Counted from the stretch's first letter, positions 21,466 through 32,429 are shown. The stretch is DNA of 64,000 nucleotides from Aquila chrysaetos chrysaetos (GCF_900496995.4 NC_044004.1:2790001-2854000), one strand, 5' to 3'. The notes: generated by a model from the letters alone, not told the origin. Translations and numbers: made by a program.

Positions 21466-24400
21466 ATTTCCACTGAGGTTGCTATGAACAATGGTCTCTT
21501 GATTATTTGCTGTCTTAAACACATATGCCTTTGGCAGTCCTCCACGGAGAACAGGCAGTTCAAGCGCTGACCCTCCCGCTCTTGGACCGACGCGTCGACA
21601 TTTCCACATCCAGTGCTACCAGCTGACGGAGTGTTTCATCAGCAAAGAACAGGACGTGATCCGTGCCCTGGGAGTTCGCAAGCTGAAGGCAGATACGTGG
21701 GCAAGGGCAGAGCCACATCCTAATGGATGGTGGTGAGAAAACATCTCTTGCCCATCTCCTTAGACACAACCCCAGACCCACCTTGTTATCATCTTCCAAC
21801 CCTTCTTTAAAACGTTGCCATGGTGTCTGCAAGTCCATGGGAAGAAGTTAGGGAGAGTCCAGCTACCCGCCGAGGTTTGTCAGTCCTGTTTCCGAGGACA
21901 TGCTGGAGCAGAGAAACCCCGGTTGGCTCTGTGCCGGGCAGCCTGAGGTCCAGGTGCACTAGAATCACGTCCCAATGATGTCCTACCTGAATGATGAGCG
22001 CCACTGATGGAGGAGGCACCAGAGGATGTTTGAGCTCAGGCGATGTGAGGAGTTGAGCAAAGTCCTGCTTACACAAGGTGAGAACGTGTTCATGGTTCGT
22101 GTGGTAGAGAAACCAGAGTGCCTGTCCAGTGAGGGCCACTTCCTAAAGCAGAGGGAAAAAGGACCGAGGTTCTTGGAGGCAAAGTGTTTTATCTGAACAT
22201 TATTTGTGATGCTCATGGAGATCTTCACTCAGCCCTAGGTTGTCTTCCCTCCTGGTTCCTCCATGCCTGGAGAGAGACTTCCAGAGACCCCATCAGTCCC
22301 CGGCTATCCAAGATTTTGCACTGTCTACAAATAGTTGGTACTTGCTGAAAAGAGCAGATCTGAAACCACAGTTGGCAAATTGCATCAACAAGCATATTCT
22401 CAGCAAGGCATTGTTCCAGTTTGTATATGTCTGAAAAGAACTGTTCAGGCATATGTTAAAGTTGGCACCTTCTCCCTGGGACTCGCTACAATCTGACGGC
22501 TGGAGCATGATAACCACATCAAGACACACAAAACACTCAGCAAATAAAGGAAAACAAAGTCCACTTGAGATGTTAGCGGGCCGTGATGAGGACAAGGAGC
22601 AGAGGCACAGCAATGTCCTCTGGAGAAAGCGCTCATCCTGGTCTGCCGTAGAAAATGATGACATCTCCAAGCACTTCTTGGAAAGGGATCAACAGTGGCG
22701 TAGAAGAGGAGAGCAGAAAACCTGCTGCCCCAACACGAGCCCCAGGATAATCCTTATAAAAAGACTCAGCAGTTGAAATGGGAGAGGAGGACAGTGCTGT
22801 GTGAACCCAAACCATGTGAAGTGTCCTACAGGCTCTGGGCTTCAACCCCTGCTGAAGGAGACAACGCCTGGCAGTGAGGACGGACTCAGTGGGGACACAC
22901 ACAGCTCGTGAAGGGCTCTTAGCCCTCGCGGAGGTCTGGACCCTGCAAAAAACTCTCCTTCGTGTCAGTGGGGAAGAGAAGCTGGGAAATGCTGCTGCTC
23001 CAGCCATCAAGGGTACATCCATCGGGCCCTTGCTCCGCCTGGGTGTTCTTTGTAGACAGCTCACCCTCTGGAAACCCATGGTTGGAGACTGTTAGGAGGA
23101 AATATTGTCCTGGTTTTGCTTTTCCTTGGGTGTCCATGTACAGCTGCCGCTGGGGATAGGATGCTGGGCTGACCTGGTGGAGCTGCAACATCATCGGAGC
23201 ATCCTCTCAGCTACAAAACTAGCCTTGCCCCAGCCTAGGCATGTCCCGTCATTAAGTGGGGGGACACATGCAGATTCCTTCTTCATCCTCTCCCATCCCC
23301 TCAGGGTGTCCGGGAGCACCCCAGTGCCCCACGGAGGGTCGGGGAGGAGTGCTGGAGCCCATCTCCCCTTGGGTGCATCTGTCTCAGTGTTGGTGCTCAA
23401 TCCTGGAGGCGTGTGGCCAGGTGATGATGGGAGACGGGTTCGTCTGAGGCTGGCAGCAGCGTGGGAAGCTCACGTGTGAGACACCCCATACCCTCGCACG
23501 TCCCCTGAAAGAGGCTGCACCGCCCTGCTCAGAGGAGACCAGGCTGCCTTTGAGCAAGGGGCTGCATTGCATGGACAGGGGTAATCCTGCCGGGTCCTGG
23601 GCACGTCTTCATTTCTGGTGGGGCGGTCCCAGCAGACGCGTCTGACTTGACCTTCTCCATCCCCTGTCGCCAGCCCCCTGCCAGATTTAACAGCCAGAGG
23701 GACCACCCAGTTCTCCGTGCAGGATCTGCACTGCTCCATTGCTTGGCAGTGCTGGTGGGAAGCAGCAGAGTCCCACTCACAGGAGAGACGGCTTCGTCCC
23801 AGGCTCCAATCCTGGTCCCCAAAGGTGACTACAAGTAAGTCAGAGGGCCTCAGTTGCCCTTTCCATCCAAGGAGGATCACACACAGCCCCTGGAGCTCTG
23901 CCAGCAACAACCTATGCAGAGAGATACTCACAGCCTGCAATTCTGTGGGAGCAGTCAAGTGCCTGTCTGGTGTTATTAGCAGGAATAATTATTTACCTGA
24001 CCTGCCATTTCACAGGAAAGCAGCAGAAATATGTGGCGGCAACTCCTGCCTCTTCTCCCCCTCTCGACAGGAGAGCAGGAGTAGTGTAACCACCGCACAT
24101 CCATGGAAGGGGCCAAGAAGAGAACTGGAGCTTGACAGTGTGTGTTGCAGGACCTAACCCTCCTGCAGCAACCCCAGCGCCGGGGTGAAGCCACCGACCT
24201 CTCCATGAGTGGGAGCTCCTCTCCATGGATAGCATCGTGAGCCTTTTATTTTCCTTTTCCCTCCGGCAACTCTCGTTTCTCCTTGGAGAAGGCAACTCCA
24301 CACAACACCAATGTCAGGAGCTGCCTTGCCTTCGGTTTGAGTCCTTGGCCAAATCTGCGTGCCATTTGCATGTCCCTTTTCTAGCTAATCTGTGTAAGAG

Positions 24401-24600
24401 GGAGTTTGGGGAGTTTGCTCCTTCTGTTAGCTCAGATCCTTGATCTCTCTGTGGGGTGGGAAGAGAAGCTTTCATCTCCCACATCGTCTTTATTTCCTGT
24501 TCCCAGCCCCACTGGGAACCCCAGGGGTTCAGGCTGTGCCACCCCAAAGAGCTCTGCTCCTGGAGGTGGCGGGGAGCCAAGGGCCAAAATGGTTTTTTTT
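21462..24600. other. Unique stretch
   Basis: No repeat or gene recognised. The minus frames at 22633-23079 and 23470-23958 (148 and 162 codons) face plus frames of similar length and carry no identifiable domain. The right end rises in GC toward the G/C-tract block. Confidence 0.35.
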
Positions 24601-25116
24601 TTTTCACGGTCTCAAGGTGGACGCAAGCAGACAGACATAGCTCCCCCCCCCCCAGCCACACGCCGTGGGGCTGCCCGTGCCCCCCCCCAAACACCAGCCG
24701 TGACCCCGAGACACCCCACACCTCCTCTGACCCACTGCGTGGGGTAATATGGGGGGCTAAGCTGTACTGGGGGGGGGACAAACTCTTGTTTACGGGACAC
24801 GGAGAGGTGCGGGGGGGACGGAACCAAGCCCCCCCCCCCCCCCCCAGCCCCCAAATATCCCTTGTCCCTGGGGGTATCCATGAAGCATCCCACCATCCCC
24901 AGCCAGCGACATGGCCTGACCCGGCAAAGCTCAGTCCTGGGGGGGGGGGGGGAATGGGGGGGTTGGCGAGGGAAGAGTTAAAGGGAAGGCGAGCAGATCC
25001 TCCCTCCATCCTTCCCTTCCTCGCTGTTAGGCTGCTGCTTTGACAGGGGGTGGGGTTGGGGTTGGCCGCCGTTTGCCGCAAGAAGGGGGGGGAAACGTGG
25101 CTGCGAGTGAGTGAGA

Positions 25117-25146
25117 GTGTGTGTGTGAGTGTGTGTGTGTGTGTAC

Positions 25147-25182
<36 letters not shown>
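25117..25182 (+). repeat. (GT)n microsatellite, interrupted
   Basis: GT-rich run with GA, ACG and ATA interruptions. The right half (about 25157-25182) is a purer repeat. It lies inside the G-tract cluster. Confidence 0.95.
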
Positions 25183-25285
25183 CGTGGTGGTGACACAGGA
25201 CAAAATGAGATGAGACCCCTCGGACGGGAGCGGCCACCCGGCTGCGCAATCAACGCCGTGTGATTCCCAAGCTGGTCCCAGTCTA

Positions 25286-25313
25286 CCCATCGCTGCCCAT
25301 CGCTGCCCATCGC
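25286..25313 (+). repeat. 10-bp tandem repeat (cccatcgctg), 2.8 copies
   Basis: Two full units and most of a third, each with a CpG, next to the CpG-rich region. Confidence 0.9.
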
Positions 25314-26029
25314 GCCGGGGACCGGCCAGAGCCCCCCCACACACACTCCCCAGCATCCCCGCCAAGAGTAAGGCTCAGGGTGGGAAGGAACTGGGAAGAG
25401 GGTACTGGGAGGAGGGGGGGACTGGGGTGACAAGGAGGGGGGGTCCCTGGAGGGTGGGAGAAAGGTGGCCGGGGGGGGGGGGGGGGGGGACCTGATGCTG
25501 GAGCTTCGCTCGCCTGAATCACCCACCCAGATATAATTTGGGGATGGGGGCGGGGGGGGGGGGGGGGGGGAGAAGATTTTGGGGAAGGGGGGGGGGGTGG
25601 AGGATGGGCTGCCAGCGCCGATTTCTGGGGAGGTAGAGGGGAGGAAGGCTTGTTTGTGCCTAAAGTCGCAGCTGCCTGGATTTGGCCCCGCGGGGCCATT
25701 TGGATATGACAGCACCCAAAAATAGAGTGCAAGGTGGGGAAGGGGGTGTGTGTGTGGGGGGGGGGGGGGGGGGAGCAGACCTGTTTGCCAGTGCCCGGCA
25801 GGATCAGGTTATTCCCCCTCCACCCCTTCCTCAGCTTCTTTTATTTATTTCTTTATTTCTTTTGCGGTGATGTCAGGGAGGGGAGCGGTGGCTGGGGATG
25901 GGGGGTGGGATTCAAGCAAAGGAGGTTGCTGGCGGCCGAGTGATTAACGTGCAGTTGCTGGGAATTATGTCATCTGCCTCGGTACTGGGTGGCCCTCGCC
26001 CAGCAGCGGCGGGGAAGGAGGGAGGGAGG

Positions 26030-26680
26030 ACATGGGGGGACGTCACGACATGGGGCTCCCCGCTTGGGACTTCACCCAAGGAAACACCGATGCCTCCCCG
26101 GCTTTGCAAGGATGCGGGCATCGAGTGTTGCCCCCCCCCCCCCCCCCCAACCCGTTGCAACCCCCAAGCCATGGGTGCACGCCGGCGGGGGCTGTGGGTG
26201 CAAACCCACCCCATCGCCCTCTGCTCCCCGGGGTGCCCACGGGCTCCATCCCCGAGCAGGAGAGGAGCGAGTCGCCGCTCATCCCGACGGCTCGTCCCGC
26301 TTGCCGGCCCTGCAGCTGGGTTTGGAACAGCTGGAGAGGGTGTCGTGATGAAGGAAGGATGAAGGCAGGCATCCCCTCTGCCAGCTCCCCGGGAAAGAGC
26401 GGGGCTGGAGCTGCTGCACTGCAGCAGAGAGCCCCATCCGGGGATGCGGTTGTGCCCGGAGGGGAGCGCAGGGACCCCCTCTGCCACCCCCATCCACCCC
26501 TCAGAGCCGAGGTGAGAGAGCCTGGGGACCTGTGGCTGCGAGCTGCCCCCCAAGGCCAACCGGTCCCTCCGCTCCGGAGGAGAGCGTCGGGCTGTTGGAT
26601 GCTCCACAGCCTCCCGAACGTCCCTCGCCTCTTCCCCACGCGCGCGTGGGGAGCTGGGGAAGGAGGACAAGGCCTGCCAG
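26030..26680 (+). promoter_or_regulatory. CpG island with exon-like donor (putative promoter/first exon)
   Basis: CpG density is visibly high (for example 26030-26330 has roughly two dozen CpGs), with CRE-like GACGTCAC near its start, a C18 run at 26131-26148 and cgcgcg at 26641. The island ends at a near-perfect donor, CCTGCCAG|GTGAGC (26680/26681). About 210 bases later a good acceptor (ttttctgccccacgtcgcag) ends at 26893. This pattern fits a 5' exon and a second exon of an unknown transcript. Long frames here (410 codons plus, 328 codons minus) overlap each other and are typical of stop-poor GC-rich DNA. Confidence 0.4.
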
Positions 26681-26893
26681 GTGAGCCAGGCGTGGGTACC
26701 CCCTGCACATTGACACCCTCTTCCCCCTGCTCTGCGCCCCGTGCAGCTCCGTGCACCACGGCAGAGGGTCAGGCAGGGAGAGGAGCAGGCAGATGCCAAG
26801 CGGGAGGGCTGCAGAGAGACGTGGAGTGGAGGCAGGAGGGGCGGGCAGATGCTGTAGTGGGGCTGTGCTGGTATTTTCTGCCCCACGTCGCAG

Positions 26894-26946
26894 TACACGA
26901 GAGGGGTGACGCCAACAGCTTCTTTATTTCAAGCTGGGAGTCAGAG
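26894..26946 (+). other. Candidate second exon after CpG island
   Basis: Starts at a strong acceptor and could end at AGAGG|GTGTAA (26946/26947) or earlier at AGGG|GTGACG. It lies in the open 26032-27264 frame, but that frame shows no recognisable domain, so a non-coding transcript is as likely as a coding one. Confidence 0.15.
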
Positions 26947-27228
26947 GGTGTAATTCAAGCCAGGGGATGCCACTTGCCCCGCGGGATAACCTTTGGCAAC
27001 TCCCTTAGCTCTTCCGTGCTTTGCTTTCAACACCCTCCAGCACATCCTTCATCCACAAACCCGCTCGGGCAGAGGATTACGCCAGCAGCTGAGCCCTCGA
27101 GGGAGATGCTGGCATTAAAAGAGGGTGTAGGATCAAAAAGCAAGCCCGGTCTCAAGCAGCCGGGGGTGGGAGGCTCCTCCATCACGTGCGGTTCGTTCGC
27201 CCGTCCCCTCTCCACGCAGGGAACCGTG

Positions 27229-27312
27229 CGGTTTGTTTATGTGTGGCCCCGGTTCGAGCAGTGATCTGCCGTGGCTATATATAGCATGCGATGCTGTCAT
27301 CCAAGTTCAGCC
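27229..27312 (+). promoter_or_regulatory. TATA/MEF2-like motif at edge of GC block
   Basis: CTATATATAG (27275-27284) fits the MEF2 consensus YTAWWWWTAR exactly and also contains TATATATA. Upstream within 50 bases are tgcggt (RUNX-like) and tgtttatg (FOX-like). If it acts as a TATA box, initiation would fall near 27305-27312. No downstream gene is recognised. Confidence 0.25.
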
Positions 27313-27319
27313 TGGCCGG

Positions 27320-28276
27320 GGAATTTATTTTCTGCAAAGGTTGGGAGGCGAATGGTCTGAAAACAGGCGTGGAAATGCCAGAGCGGTGCGATTCCCCGTC
27401 TGCGGTGTCCAGGCTCCCGCAAGGGAACCAGGCACGTTGTCCTGGGAGCGTTGGCCTTGTGATGACAATGGGGCAGAGGAGGAATGTGTGGAGGGGCTGA
27501 AATTTCCCCCGTTGGCTCGCTGCTGCAGGGGTGGGCATTTAAAAAGCGGTGCGGCGGTGTGTGTGGCTGCACGGGCTCCATACAGGGACGAGACTCCCTC
27601 CTCCTTGAACTCTTCTTTGCTGGGTCACTGGGCTGATGTCCTAAGGGACGAATCCCCAGCCCCCACATCCAAAAGGAGGAGGTAGAAAAGCAGTTGAAAG
27701 TCCAATATCTGATCGCGGGACCCTAAATATTTGGGAGGCAGCAGCAGCTTTTCCTTCCAGAGATGGGACTGGGAGAACCCCAGCCTCCATGGGGGCTGCA
27801 GCATCAGCCCTGGGCACCCACTGCGGCATCCATCGCAGGGGCATTACCATGTCATGGTGCAAAATGAGGGCATCTCTTGATCGCCCATCCCTCCCCAGAG
27901 GAGGAAAGACGGTCCCCTGCCTTGCAAAAAAAGGCAGATGGGGAGGGTGGTTTCCAAATGCGCTGTGAAAACCACGTTACATCAGCAGAGGCACTCGCTG
28001 CATGATAACTCGGCGTGGAGCAGGAATCTGGACAAACCGGGCTGCAAAAAGTTTCTGAAGGGAGTCATGTCCCGACGGGGAAGCTTAAGAGTTAAGAGGG
28101 TGTTGCTGGAGCTGTTGTAGGGCTTAAAATCTGCTTTCTCATGAAGGGGAACTGAGCACACCAAGGAAAGCCCAGCCATGCCCCGGGGCTGTCAGAGAAA
28201 TTCAGCAAACAAAGGGTGAAGTGAGGAGATTTCTTGTTTCCCTTCGCCGAGGATCTTTCCCCATTAGTCATTCTTG
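27320..28276. other. Unique stretch
   Basis: Nothing recognised. CpG density falls away to the right of the putative promoter. Confidence 0.4.
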
Positions 28277-29476
28277 TCACAGGAGCTGGCAAACACGGTT
28301 ATTATTTGAGGGCTCTGAAAGTGAAATGGAGGCACGCGTCCAGGAGCCCAGATGTCCCTGCCCCACAGGCTGGGGGGTGCAGGCAGGCACCCCCCTCCAG
28401 AACCTCTGGCTCACCCACGCTTCTCCTCCGTGGGTAAAGCCTTTATCCCCACGCTGGGTCGCTGGATTCCTCCTTTGGTTGTGCTTCCCGCAGCCTGGGA
28501 GTCCTTTTCGTACAGGACATGGTGGCACCAGGAGCCACAGGTAGGCTGTGATGCTCCATCCTGGAGGTGGTGGTGGTCCGAGCTCTTTGAGACCCTGCAA
28601 TAAGCCAGTTCCCGGCAGGGAGCAATGTCGCACCCGAAATTCAGCTCTCCCATTGCCCCGTGGCCCCACACACCATCGTGGGGGGAAAGGACCATGCCGA
28701 CACCCCCCATTTTTTGGAAGCCAAGGGCTGGACTTTTGCCTTTTCCCGCTGTTCCTGCGGGAACACATCTTGGTGGGGTGGTGGGTGAGAAGGACATCTC
28801 TCCTGAGACCCTCACAGTGGTGGTCCCAGAACAGGAGGGGACCAGGCAGGGAGAACACAGCCAGGAGGAGGTTCACCTTCCAGGGGTGCAAGAAGGTCCA
28901 CGTAGCTCCTGAAACAGCAAGGAGAGCAAACACAAGTGTTAAAGCAGCTATCAGGAAAGAGGGAGATGGCTTATGCCTTATAATCCAGGGTTGGCTGGAG
29001 CCAAGAGCTCTCCTGGCAGAGGGAGCTGAAAGTCCCCTTGACCTGGCGGAGGAGCTGCAGAAGCTCCTGCTTCGTCTCAGCGGAGTTGCTGCAAGGCTTG
29101 AAATCAGGCTCCCTGTGATCTTAGCTGAGTTTCCTCCTCGCAAAGTTGTTTTTGCAGTGAATATGTGGATCCTGCTGGTTTTATCTGGCTCCTGAGTCAG
29201 AAGGACAAGTTCTGTCTGAGCCTTGCTGGCGTTCAACCCAAGATGAGACCTGGTGGCCAGGTCTCTGCCTTCCACCTCCTCCCCATTGACTGCTGCCATG
29301 GCTGGCACCTTCCTTCTTACCTGTGCGCATCGAGTTTTGGAGTAGTCACGGCAGCTGGAAGCATTTTGGGGTTTCCTTTGGATGAAAGGCGGGGGGGGGG
29401 GGGGCATGGGATAACATGCCTTCAGCAGCCAGAGCCTCACTGGAGGATGTAGACCATGGGCAGCTCTCGTGCACAT
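28277..29476 (-). CDS. Long open frame of unknown status (399 codons)
   Basis: The longest minus-strand frame in the window, opening at a true ATG (29474-29476). It includes a hydrophobic stretch near residues 175-210 (LIAALTLVFALLAV onward) that could span a membrane, and a poly-proline patch near the N-terminus caused by the G14 run at 29391-29404. I recognise no domain. Composition is Arg/Ser/Pro-rich and uneven, and a 215-codon plus frame lies opposite (28548-29195), which is usual for chance frames. A near-consensus minus-strand donor, CACAG|GTAAGA (29316-29323), lies inside it, so it may cross exon-like borders. At moderate GC a frame this long is uncommon, so I record it, but I think it is more likely not a gene. 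Confidence 0.12.
   Translation of the reverse strand: MCTRAAHGLHPPVRLWLLKACYPMPPPPPPFIQRKPQNASSCRDYSKTRCAQVRRKVPAMAAVNGEEVEGRDLATRSHLGLNASKAQTELVLLTQEPDKTSRIHIFTAKTTLRGGNSAKITGSLISSLAATPLRRSRSFCSSSARSRGLSAPSARRALGSSQPWIIRHKPSPSFLIAALTLVFALLAVSGATWTFLHPWKVNLLLAVFSLPGPLLFWDHHCEGLRRDVLLTHHPTKMCSRRNSGKRQKSSPWLPKNGGCRHGPFPPRWCVGPRGNGRAEFRVRHCSLPGTGLLQGLKELGPPPPPGWSITAYLWLLVPPCPVRKGLPGCGKHNQRRNPATQRGDKGFTHGGEAWVSQRFWRGVPACTPQPVGQGHLGSWTRASISLSEPSNNNRVCQLL
29391..29404 (+). repeat. G14 homopolymer
   Basis: An uninterrupted run of 14 G. A length error here would break the 399-codon minus frame that passes through it. Confidence 0.95.
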
Positions 29477-29479
29477 AAG

Positions 29480-29920
29480 AATCCAGGATGGCTACACCTA
29501 CAGCAGCCTGGGCTAGCTCAGACATCAGAGAAACTCTCCCAGCCTCCAGCAGTTGGCAGTTATGGGATTTATTCAATGATCTGAGCTTTCCCTTTTGCTC
29601 CATGATTTTTTTCTGGTTGCTTTCTGAGCCCCTGCATGCCCTTTAGCATCCTCCCCGCTCCCACCACCCACCCAACAGCCATCTCTAGCCTTTTGGTCCT
29701 CAGCTGGTCCCAGTGGGTGCTGCTGGAGTCTGAACTGCAGCATTTGTCGACGCAAAATGAACTCATACACCTCATCCTCACACCAGTATGGAGACAAGCA
29801 ACCCTCCCTTTCTTTTGGGGCCAAATCCTGATCGTGGGCCAGCGAGATGCTCCAGGTTTAGACTGATGTTACAGAGCCTGTTCTCTTTGTAGGAAGCTCA
29901 GAAGAAAGATGATCATATTA
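29480..29920. other. Unique or very decayed repeat DNA
   Basis: 'cacataagaa' (near 29471) and 'ctcccagcctccagca' (near 29536) recall antisense CR1 landmarks, but the intervening sequence does not follow the consensus. I do not assign an element. Confidence 0.3.
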
Positions 29921-29924
29921 TTAA

Positions 29925-30012
29925 CACATGCCACTCTTCACACAACCAGCCTCACAAATATTTATCAGCTGGAGAAATACACAGGCTCAGAAGTTGCCAA
30001 GTAACATAACAA
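29925..30012 (-). mobile_element. Possible MIR-type SINE fragment
   Basis: The plus strand shows attattaacacatg, then cctcacaaatatttatc, then gagaaatacacaggctcag, then aagttgccaagtaaca. This is the order of the reverse-complement MIR consensus (attatta, cctcac, gaggaaactgaggctcag, aagttaagtaac). It is strongly diverged. Confidence 0.3.
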
Positions 30013-30478
30013 GAGGCGCTTTTAAATAAATATATGTGCGTCTGCGGGTGACGAATTAACCAAATCCCTTGGTATGTGGCCCAAAGACATGTTTTCCTTT
30101 GGAAGCCCAGCACCGGTAACAATAATAATGATCCAAGCCAGGAAAAAAAAACTGGGATAAGCAGTTTCTGACTGTGTGTCCAGCACCTAGTGAATCCTGG
30201 GGGGAAACTGGTTCCCTGCTGGGAAGCTCCACAAGCAGACCAATGCCTGCCAGATCCATGTCTGCCAGGGTCAAATTGGGAAGGAGGATGGGATGGGGGT
30301 GTTTATTTTGCAGGGGAGGTGAAAGCAAGCCTAGTGCACTCACTTGGGTTTCATTCTGCATCGATGCGCCTCTCCTATATACCTATAGAACTGCTCTTCT
30401 GTATAGGCACAGGTTTTCAACATACCTTGTTGTAGACCTTATATCGCTCAGTGTTTCTCCATGTTTCCTTCCCTCCAG

Positions 30479-30545
30479 CCCCAAGGCCAAGCAGCAGGGA
30501 ACATTGGACCTCTTCCTCTCCAAACCGGGTGGCTATGTCCCATAA
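30479..30545 (+). other. Candidate terminal exon with QxxLxxFL motif
   Basis: A strong acceptor (tgtttccttccctccag) precedes a frame that reads PKAKQQGTLDLFLSKPGGYVP and then stops. QGTLDLFL fits the loose PCNA-interacting (PIP) pattern Q-x-x-[LIVM]-x-x-aromatic-aromatic/leucine. PIP-like octamers occur by chance, and two other frames are also open, so this is weak support for a C-terminal exon of an unknown protein. Confidence 0.13.
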
Positions 30546-30549
30546 ATTC

Positions 30550-31035
30550 AGCAGGGACATTGCTTGCCCCTGTCTGCCCGGTCATGGTCTGCACTCTCCA
30601 GGTGGCCAGGGTTTTCCTGTTTTCCTGGCGCTAAATCCTGCTAAACCCTTGCTGTGAGGCCAGTTTACAAGTTTTGGGGGGTTATTAGGAACTAAGTGCT
30701 GCAGAGGAGACAAGGTGGGTTTGCAGATGAATGGAGATCTCTCAGCAAGTTCCTCCTTTCACAGGGAAGCCCTGGCTTGCGCAGTTGGGATTTGGCGGAG
30801 ATGTTCCCATGCAAATCCACCAGCTCCTGCCCACCATCACCAGAGAACATAGCCTGAGGGTCTTGCAAGAGGGTTGTCATTTTGGGGCCATTTTGGGGTT
30901 CTTGCCTGAACCAAAGCACGCAGAGAGACAACCCTGGGCATGAAACTGGTAGGCAAAGTCAACTGGGTGAGCATCCCCAGCTGCGTGGTTTTTGGGAAGG
31001 ACTAACACTGCCCATTCTTGGTGGGCCCAGGGTAA
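30550..31035. other. Unique stretch
   Basis: Nothing recognised between the candidate exon and the CR1 piece to its right. Confidence 0.35.
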
Positions 31036-31039
31036 GGGG

Positions 31040-31130
31040 GGCAAGAGGTACTGGCTGAACTGATGGTGGTAGATGTTGCCCAGAGAGGTTGTAGATGCCC
31101 CAACCCTGGAAACATTGAAGGATGGGAGCT
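31040..31130 (+). mobile_element. CR1 LINE 3' fragment
   Basis: 'ttgcccagagaggttgtaga', 'tgccccaaccctggaaacat' and 'tgaaggatggg' follow the sense-strand CR1 3' consensus closely. Only about 90 bp are recognisable. Confidence 0.75.
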
Positions 31131-31134
31131 CGTC

Positions 31135-32330
31135 CCCGAGCTCACAGCCATCGCAGTACCCTGCAGACACGCGCTGGAGATGATGCACAAGGGGAGGTCA
31201 GAGCTTTTATTAGCCCAGCTGCTGGAGCTGGAAAAAACAGACCAGCTTTCGGGCACAGGAGCTCATCTCCTTGTCCCTGCTTTCTAATTATATCAGCTGA
31301 TCTAGTACAAGCTCGTTCCACTCCCCATGGACCGTTGCCTTCATTACATCCTCTGCTCTGCCCTTCGCAAGCACTTGGAGTAACAGCCAAGCCATCCCAC
31401 CTGAGATGTTGGGGATGGGAGGACCGGCCATCCCACCTCAGACATTTCCCTGCAGTGGGGTCTTCTGCGTCAAGGGATGCAAGGAATTCCAAGGGGATGG
31501 GAGAGAGGGGACAGGGGACAGGGACATGTTGGTGTTTGTTTTGGCCGGACCGTGTATCTTGCCCTGCTGTTGTCCACCCGGGGTGATTACTCCAAGCTGC
31601 GGGGTGGAAAGGCAGGGAGGGCTGTCTCTGTAACGGGAGGCAGCTGGGATGGCTCCTCAGGGTGGCTCAGAGAGGCCAAGACAGAAAGGAGAGGATGAAA
31701 ACATCCCCAAAACCATCAGGGCTGCTGGGCTGGGATGGGCAAAGCTGCACCCCCACATCCCCCTGCCCTGCACAGAGCAGCTCCCCAGCTCCCACGGCTC
31801 TCCTCTCCCACGCACGGTGGTCCTGCTCTCCCTGCCCAGGGCAGGGGGGCTCTGGGAACGACCAGGACCTGTGCTTGGCTCAAATTTTTCTCTCCTCAGA
31901 TAAATACATTTCTCAAAAAGCCTCTAAGAGAAGCCACAGCTCCACCCAGTTTCAGCTCAGCAAGGGCATAAATACCCATCTCCGGGAGCAAGCCGAATAC
32001 AGCCCATAAAGCACGGCTCTCGTGCCAGTCTCAGGGAGACCCTGATGTTCTCCACGGCTTCCAGCTCCTCCTGTAATGTAAATAATAAATCACTGCTGCC
32101 GAGCTGGTCCCCGGCCAGCCATTGCGCAGCAGGATTTTGCTCTCCTCTTTCCTTCGATCTGCGGGCTGCTGCGCTCTTCCTCCCTGCTGCTACACTCTTC
32201 CTCCCTCCCGGTGGTTTTCCAAGCCGGGATGCAGTTGCAGTTGCATTTGCAGACCCCAGGGGTTGATCTCTTTGGGGATCAGGATGTCCCCAACAGCCAG
32301 GAGTGGGTTTAGTGGTGTTAAGCGAGTGGA
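31135..32330. other. Unique stretch
   Basis: Contains a local duplication of ccatcccacctgaga/ccatcccacctcaga (near 31394 and 31429). An AT-rich patch at 32075-32092 includes taatgtaaataataaatc. No gene. Confidence 0.4.
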
Positions 32331-32334
32331 AAGT

Positions 32335-32428
32335 TCATTCTCTGTTTCGTGCTCTGCTACTGGCATTTCGTGTGGACTTTAGCATGTTCCTTAACCCTGC
32401 AGACCTCAGTTTCCCTCTGCTGGACTGA
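32335..32428 (+). mobile_element. MIR-type SINE fragment
   Basis: 'gtgctctgctactggcattt', then 'gttccttaaccctgcagac', then 'ctcagtttccctctgctgg' match the sense-strand MIR core and 3' half in order and spacing. This is the clearest MIR remnant in the window. Confidence 0.6.
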
Positions 32429-32429
32429 G

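Larger units (their letters stand above)
24601..25780. repeat. Cluster of long G and C homopolymer tracts
   Basis: Runs include C11 (24643-24653), C9 (24680-24688), G9 (24769-24777), C17 (24829-24845), G14 (24939-24952), G19 (25471-25489), G19 (25552-25570), G11 (25587-25597) and G18 (25756-25773). The strand preference switches from mostly C to G at about 24.9 kb. Such tracts can fold as G-quadruplexes. They also cause sequencing gaps and frame errors, so local length and frame are unreliable. Confidence 0.95.

Noticed and set aside
24314..25249. 311-codon minus frame
   Set aside because: It is carried through GT repeats (His-Thr runs) and G/C homopolymers (Pro/Gly runs).
26032..27264. 410-codon plus frame, the longest in the window
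   Set aside because: Pro/Gly/Ala/Arg-rich reading of CpG-rich, stop-poor DNA with an overlapping 328-codon frame on the other strand and no recognisable domain. It also crosses likely splice borders.
29465..29600. Possible antisense CR1 fragment
   Set aside because: Two short landmark-like words only; the sequence between them does not follow the consensus.
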